Source: JBEDUK01 sp963781595 (GTDB lineage: Bacteria; Actinomycetota; UBA4738). From it: a stretch of DNA of 64,000 nucleotides. This document shows positions 60,906 through 64,000 of this stretch, one piece after another; position 1 is the first letter of the stretch; each line of letters begins with the position of its first letter. Position numbers and translations under genes: made by a program. Where the stretch lies: positions 2,356,001 through 2,420,000 of the forward strand of contig CAWAGG010000006.1 of assembly GCA_963781595.1 (NCBI GenBank), in the 5' to 3' direction. The notes under the pieces were generated by a model. That model was not told where the DNA came from. It did not search any database and saw only the letters and a list, made by a program, of their open reading frames with translations.

Positions 60906-61286
60906 ATGCCCCGGATCAAGCGCAGCGTCCACGCGAAGAAGAAGCGCCGCGAGGTCCTCGAGCAGGCGAAGGGCTACTACGGCGCCCGTTCGCGCCGCTA
61001 CCGGGTGGCCAAGGAGCAGCTCATGCACTCCGGCGCGTACGCGTACCGCGACCGCCGCGACAAGAAGGGTCAGTTCCGCAGGCTCTGGATCACGCGGATC
61101 GGCGCGGGAGCCCGGCTGCACGGCCTCTCGTACTCACAGCTGATCCACGGGCTGAACGAGGCGGGGATCGAACTCGACCGGAAGATCCTCGCGGACCTTG
61201 CGGTCACCGACCCGGCGGCGTTCGGCTCGATCGCCGAGGCCGCGCGGACGGCGCTGAAGCTCCCGGCCGCCGAAGCGACGGCCTGA
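60906..61286 (+). CDS. rplT: 50S ribosomal protein L20
   Basis: 126-residue rRNA-binding protein needed for 50S assembly. PRIKRSVHAKKKRREVLEQA and KGYYGARSRRYRVAKEQLMH form the basic N-terminal extension. YAYRDRRDKKGQFRRLWITR, INDEED-type helices replaced here by AGARLHGLSYSQLIHGL, and LDRKILADLAVTDPAAF form the globular end. In other bacteria L20 can repress its own operon by binding the leader. The start codon abuts the L35 stop. Confidence 0.97.
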   Translation: MPRIKRSVHAKKKRREVLEQAKGYYGARSRRYRVAKEQLMHSGAYAYRDRRDKKGQFRRLWITRIGAGARLHGLSYSQLIHGLNEAGIELDRKILADLAVTDPAAFGSIAEAARTALKLPAAEATA

Positions 61287-61315
61287 GGGCGCCGGCCTCC
61301 ACGCCAGGGTTCGAG

Positions 61316-62128
61316 GTGTCGGACCGGAGCCCTGTCCCGGTCATCGCATCCCGCGACAACGCCAGGATCGTTGCGGCCCGCCGGCTCCGTGAACGCAAGC
61401 ACCGCGAGCGGCTGGGGCGGTTCCTGATCGAAGGACCACGTGTGCTCGCCGAGGCGCTCGCCTCCTCCGCCCCGGTGCTCGAGGTCTTCTATCTGTGGGG
61501 TGAGACGGCCGCCGCGGTCGACGACGTCGTGGCGACGGCCGTCGACCGGGGGATCGCCTGCATCCCCGTGACGGCGAACGTGATCCAGGCGCTCGCCACG
61601 ACCGAAACCCCCCAGGGCGTGGTCGGGGTCTGTGTCGACGCCGACGCGGACCTGTCGGCGGTCCCGGCCGGGCTCGTACCGGTCCTGGTGGAGGTGCAGG
61701 ATCCGGGGAACCTCGGGACGGTCCTGCGGTCGGCCGACGCCGCCGGAGCCGCCGGCGTCGTGCTGACGGTGGCGAGCGTCGACCTGTACAACCCGAAGGT
61801 CGTTCGATCCTCGGCCGGGTCGCTGTTCCATCTCCCGGTCGCGCGCGACGTGCGGCCGGACGAGGCCATCACGGCGCTCCGGGGGCGTGGCTTCCGCGTC
61901 CTCGCGGCCGACACGGGCGGGGAGGTGCCGGTCCACCGAGCCGACCTGACGGGCGCGGTGGCAGTCCTGTTCGGCAACGAAGCGCACGGGCTGGCTCCTG
62001 AGGTCCTCGCGCTGGCCGACGCCAGGATCCGGATCCCGATCCGCGGCCGTGCCGAGTCGCTCAACCTCGCCGCCGCCGCCACCATCGTCCTGTTCGAAGC
62101 GGCCCGCCAGCGCGAGACCGGCTCATGA
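61316..62128 (+). CDS. TrmH/SpoU-family RNA 2'-O-methyltransferase
   Basis: SPOUT methyltransferase with a trefoil knot that methylates a ribose in rRNA or tRNA; placement after rplT and before pheS is typical of the rRNA members often named RlmB-like or TsnR-like. The N-terminal substrate-binding domain has NARIVAARRLRERKHRERLG and FLIEGPRVLAEAL. The three SpoU motifs are VQDPGNLGTVLRSADAAG (motif 1, Asn/Arg), AVLFGNEAHGLAPEVLAL (motif 2) and IPIRGRAESLNLAAAATIVL (motif 3). GTG 61316 gives 270 residues, the usual size. The precise modified base cannot be told. Confidence 0.93.
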   Translation: MSDRSPVPVIASRDNARIVAARRLRERKHRERLGRFLIEGPRVLAEALASSAPVLEVFYLWGETAAAVDDVVATAVDRGIACIPVTANVIQALATTETPQGVVGVCVDADADLSAVPAGLVPVLVEVQDPGNLGTVLRSADAAGAAGVVLTVASVDLYNPKVVRSSAGSLFHLPVARDVRPDEAITALRGRGFRVLAADTGGEVPVHRADLTGAVAVLFGNEAHGLAPEVLALADARIRIPIRGRAESLNLAAAATIVLFEAARQRETGS

Positions 62129-62153
62129 CCCAGGGCCCCCAGGGGGCGGTCGC

Positions 62154-62159
62154 TACACT
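62154..62159 (+). promoter_or_regulatory. -10 box of pheS
   Basis: TACACT ends 11 bases before the pheS ATG with no ribosome binding site between. Another member of the leaderless-type set. Confidence 0.45.
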
Positions 62160-62170
62160 AGCCCGTCACC

Positions 62171-63241
<1,071 letters not shown>

Positions 63242-63251
63242 GGGATCACCC

Positions 63252-64000
63252 GTGAAGGTTCCCCTGTCGTGGATGCGCGAGTTCGCGCCGGTCGAAGCCG
63301 AACCGGACGAGCTGGCCGACGTCCTCACCTCGCGCGGCCTGAAGGTCGAAGGCGTCGAGCGGCCGTGGGCCGGGCTCGACGGGGTGATCGTCGCCCGGGT
63401 GGTCGCCAAGCGCCCGCATCCGAACTCGGATCGCCTCACGCTGGCGCGCCTCGACACTGGCCGTGGCGAAGCGAGCGTGGCTGCGGGTGTGGCCAACTGG
63501 AACGTCGGCGATCTGGTGCCGTACGCCCCGCCGGGCTCACGCGTGCCGGCGCTCGCGGAGGCGCTCACGACCCGGAACCTGCGTGGCGAACCCTCCGAGG
63601 GGATGATCTGTTCGCCGCACGAGCTGGCGCTCTCGGCCGACCACGGTGGGATCTTGATCCTGCCCCCCGACTCGGTCGTGGGGGCCGACGTCAGGGTGGC
63701 GTTCGGGCTCGACGACGTCGTGTTCGACATCGAGGTCAAGTCGAACCGCCCCGACCTGCTGTCGATCGTGGGGGTGGCGCGCGAGGCCGCGGGGGCGACC
63801 GGCGTGCCGTTCCGCCTGCCCGACCGCTCGGTCGAGGAAGGACCCGAGCCGGCGTCCGCGGCGGCCACCGTGGAGATCGTCGACCTGGAGCGCTGTCCCC
63901 GGTACCTCGCACGCGTGATCCGGGGCGTGACGAGCGGGACGTCGCCGATCGCCGTCCAGGCGAGGCTGACGGCGGCCGGCATGCGCCCGCTGTCGAACGT
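63252..64000 (+). CDS. pheT: Phenylalanyl-tRNA synthetase beta subunit, N-terminal part
   Basis: The gene runs off the window after 249 codons. GTG 63252 gives KVPLSWMREFAPVEAEPDEL, the usual PheT start. The tRNA-binding (EMAP/OB) domain is seen as VIVARVVAKRPHPNSDRLTL and SVAAGVANWNVGDLVPYAPP, then SEGMICSPHELALS. The B3/B4 region begins with VFDIEVKSNRPDLLSIVGVA. The visible part is in one frame with no stop. PheT also carries the editing site for Tyr-tRNA-Phe, which lies in the B3/B4 part partly inside this window. Confidence 0.96.
   Translation, partial: MKVPLSWMREFAPVEAEPDELADVLTSRGLKVEGVERPWAGLDGVIVARVVAKRPHPNSDRLTLARLDTGRGEASVAAGVANWNVGDLVPYAPPGSRVPALAEALTTRNLRGEPSEGMICSPHELALSADHGGILILPPDSVVGADVRVAFGLDDVVFDIEVKSNRPDLLSIVGVAREAAGATGVPFRLPDRSVEEGPEPASAAATVEIVDLERCPRYLARVIRGVTSGTSPIAVQARLTAAGMRPLSN

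Overview
The window is very GC-rich (roughly 70 % by eye) and almost fully coding. It looks like a chromosomal segment of an actinobacterium (Actinomycetota), probably from a poorly characterised lineage or a metagenome assembly. The signs are: an actinobacterial integration host factor (mIHF) next to gmk-rpoZ-coaBC-metK; a PriA without recognisable helicase motifs; the neighbourhood rarA / DUF948 / DUF6167-like / alaS / ruvX / mltG; many TANNNT boxes 8-11 nt before start codons (leaderless-type promoters); and a type IV pilus locus with no secretin gene, as expected for a monoderm. No tRNA, rRNA, CRISPR array, insertion sequence or phage gene was seen.

Layout. 1-5.5 kb: end of relA, dtd, a small unknown gene, a metallo-hydrolase, hisS and aspS. 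5.5-16.7 kb: a membrane protein, rarA, two small envelope proteins, a hyuA-hyuB pair on the minus strand, then alaS-ruvX-mltG. 16.8-31.7 kb: a complete monoderm-type type IV pilus locus (Roadblock/LC7 protein, pilB, pilT, pilC, two major-type pilins, three large minor pilins, prepilin peptidase, a small HTH protein, pilM-N-O and a PilP-like protein). 31.8-33.9 kb: pepP, efp, nusB. 33.95-45.8 kb: a DraG-like gene facing a nearly complete UMP operon, pyrR-pyrB-pyrC-carA-carB-pyrK-pyrD-pyrF-pyrE, headed by a PyrR-binding RNA hairpin. 45.9-54.5 kb: mihF, gmk, rpoZ, coaBC, metK, priA, def, fmt, rsmB. 54.6-59.6 kb: a response regulator with a GGDEF-like domain, then an FMN riboswitch and ribD-ribE-ribBA-ribH. 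59.7-64 kb: a cold-shock protein, infC-rpmI-rplT, an rRNA methyltransferase, pheS and the start of pheT.

The most interesting theme is the pilus locus. PilB carries tandem MshEN motifs, a known c-di-GMP-binding module. A Roadblock/LC7 protein with a long acidic tail opens the locus. The leaders of the first pilus gene and of the pilin operon share a motif whose conserved blocks have the same spacing. A GGDEF-type response regulator lies elsewhere in the window. Together these suggest c-di-GMP-linked control at the protein level, and perhaps an unrecognised leader-RNA or DNA element common to the pilus transcripts.

A caution applies throughout. Reading frames are broken by many single-base insertions or deletions, concentrated in two patches: about 18.6-21.9 kb (pilB/T/C) and about 34.0-38.3 kb (draG, pyrR, pyrB, pyrC, carA). 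Single events occur in relA, dtd, the metallo-hydrolase, hyuB and pepP. Conserved sequence always resumes in another frame after each break, so I treat these as intact genes with sequence errors, and give whole-gene coordinates.
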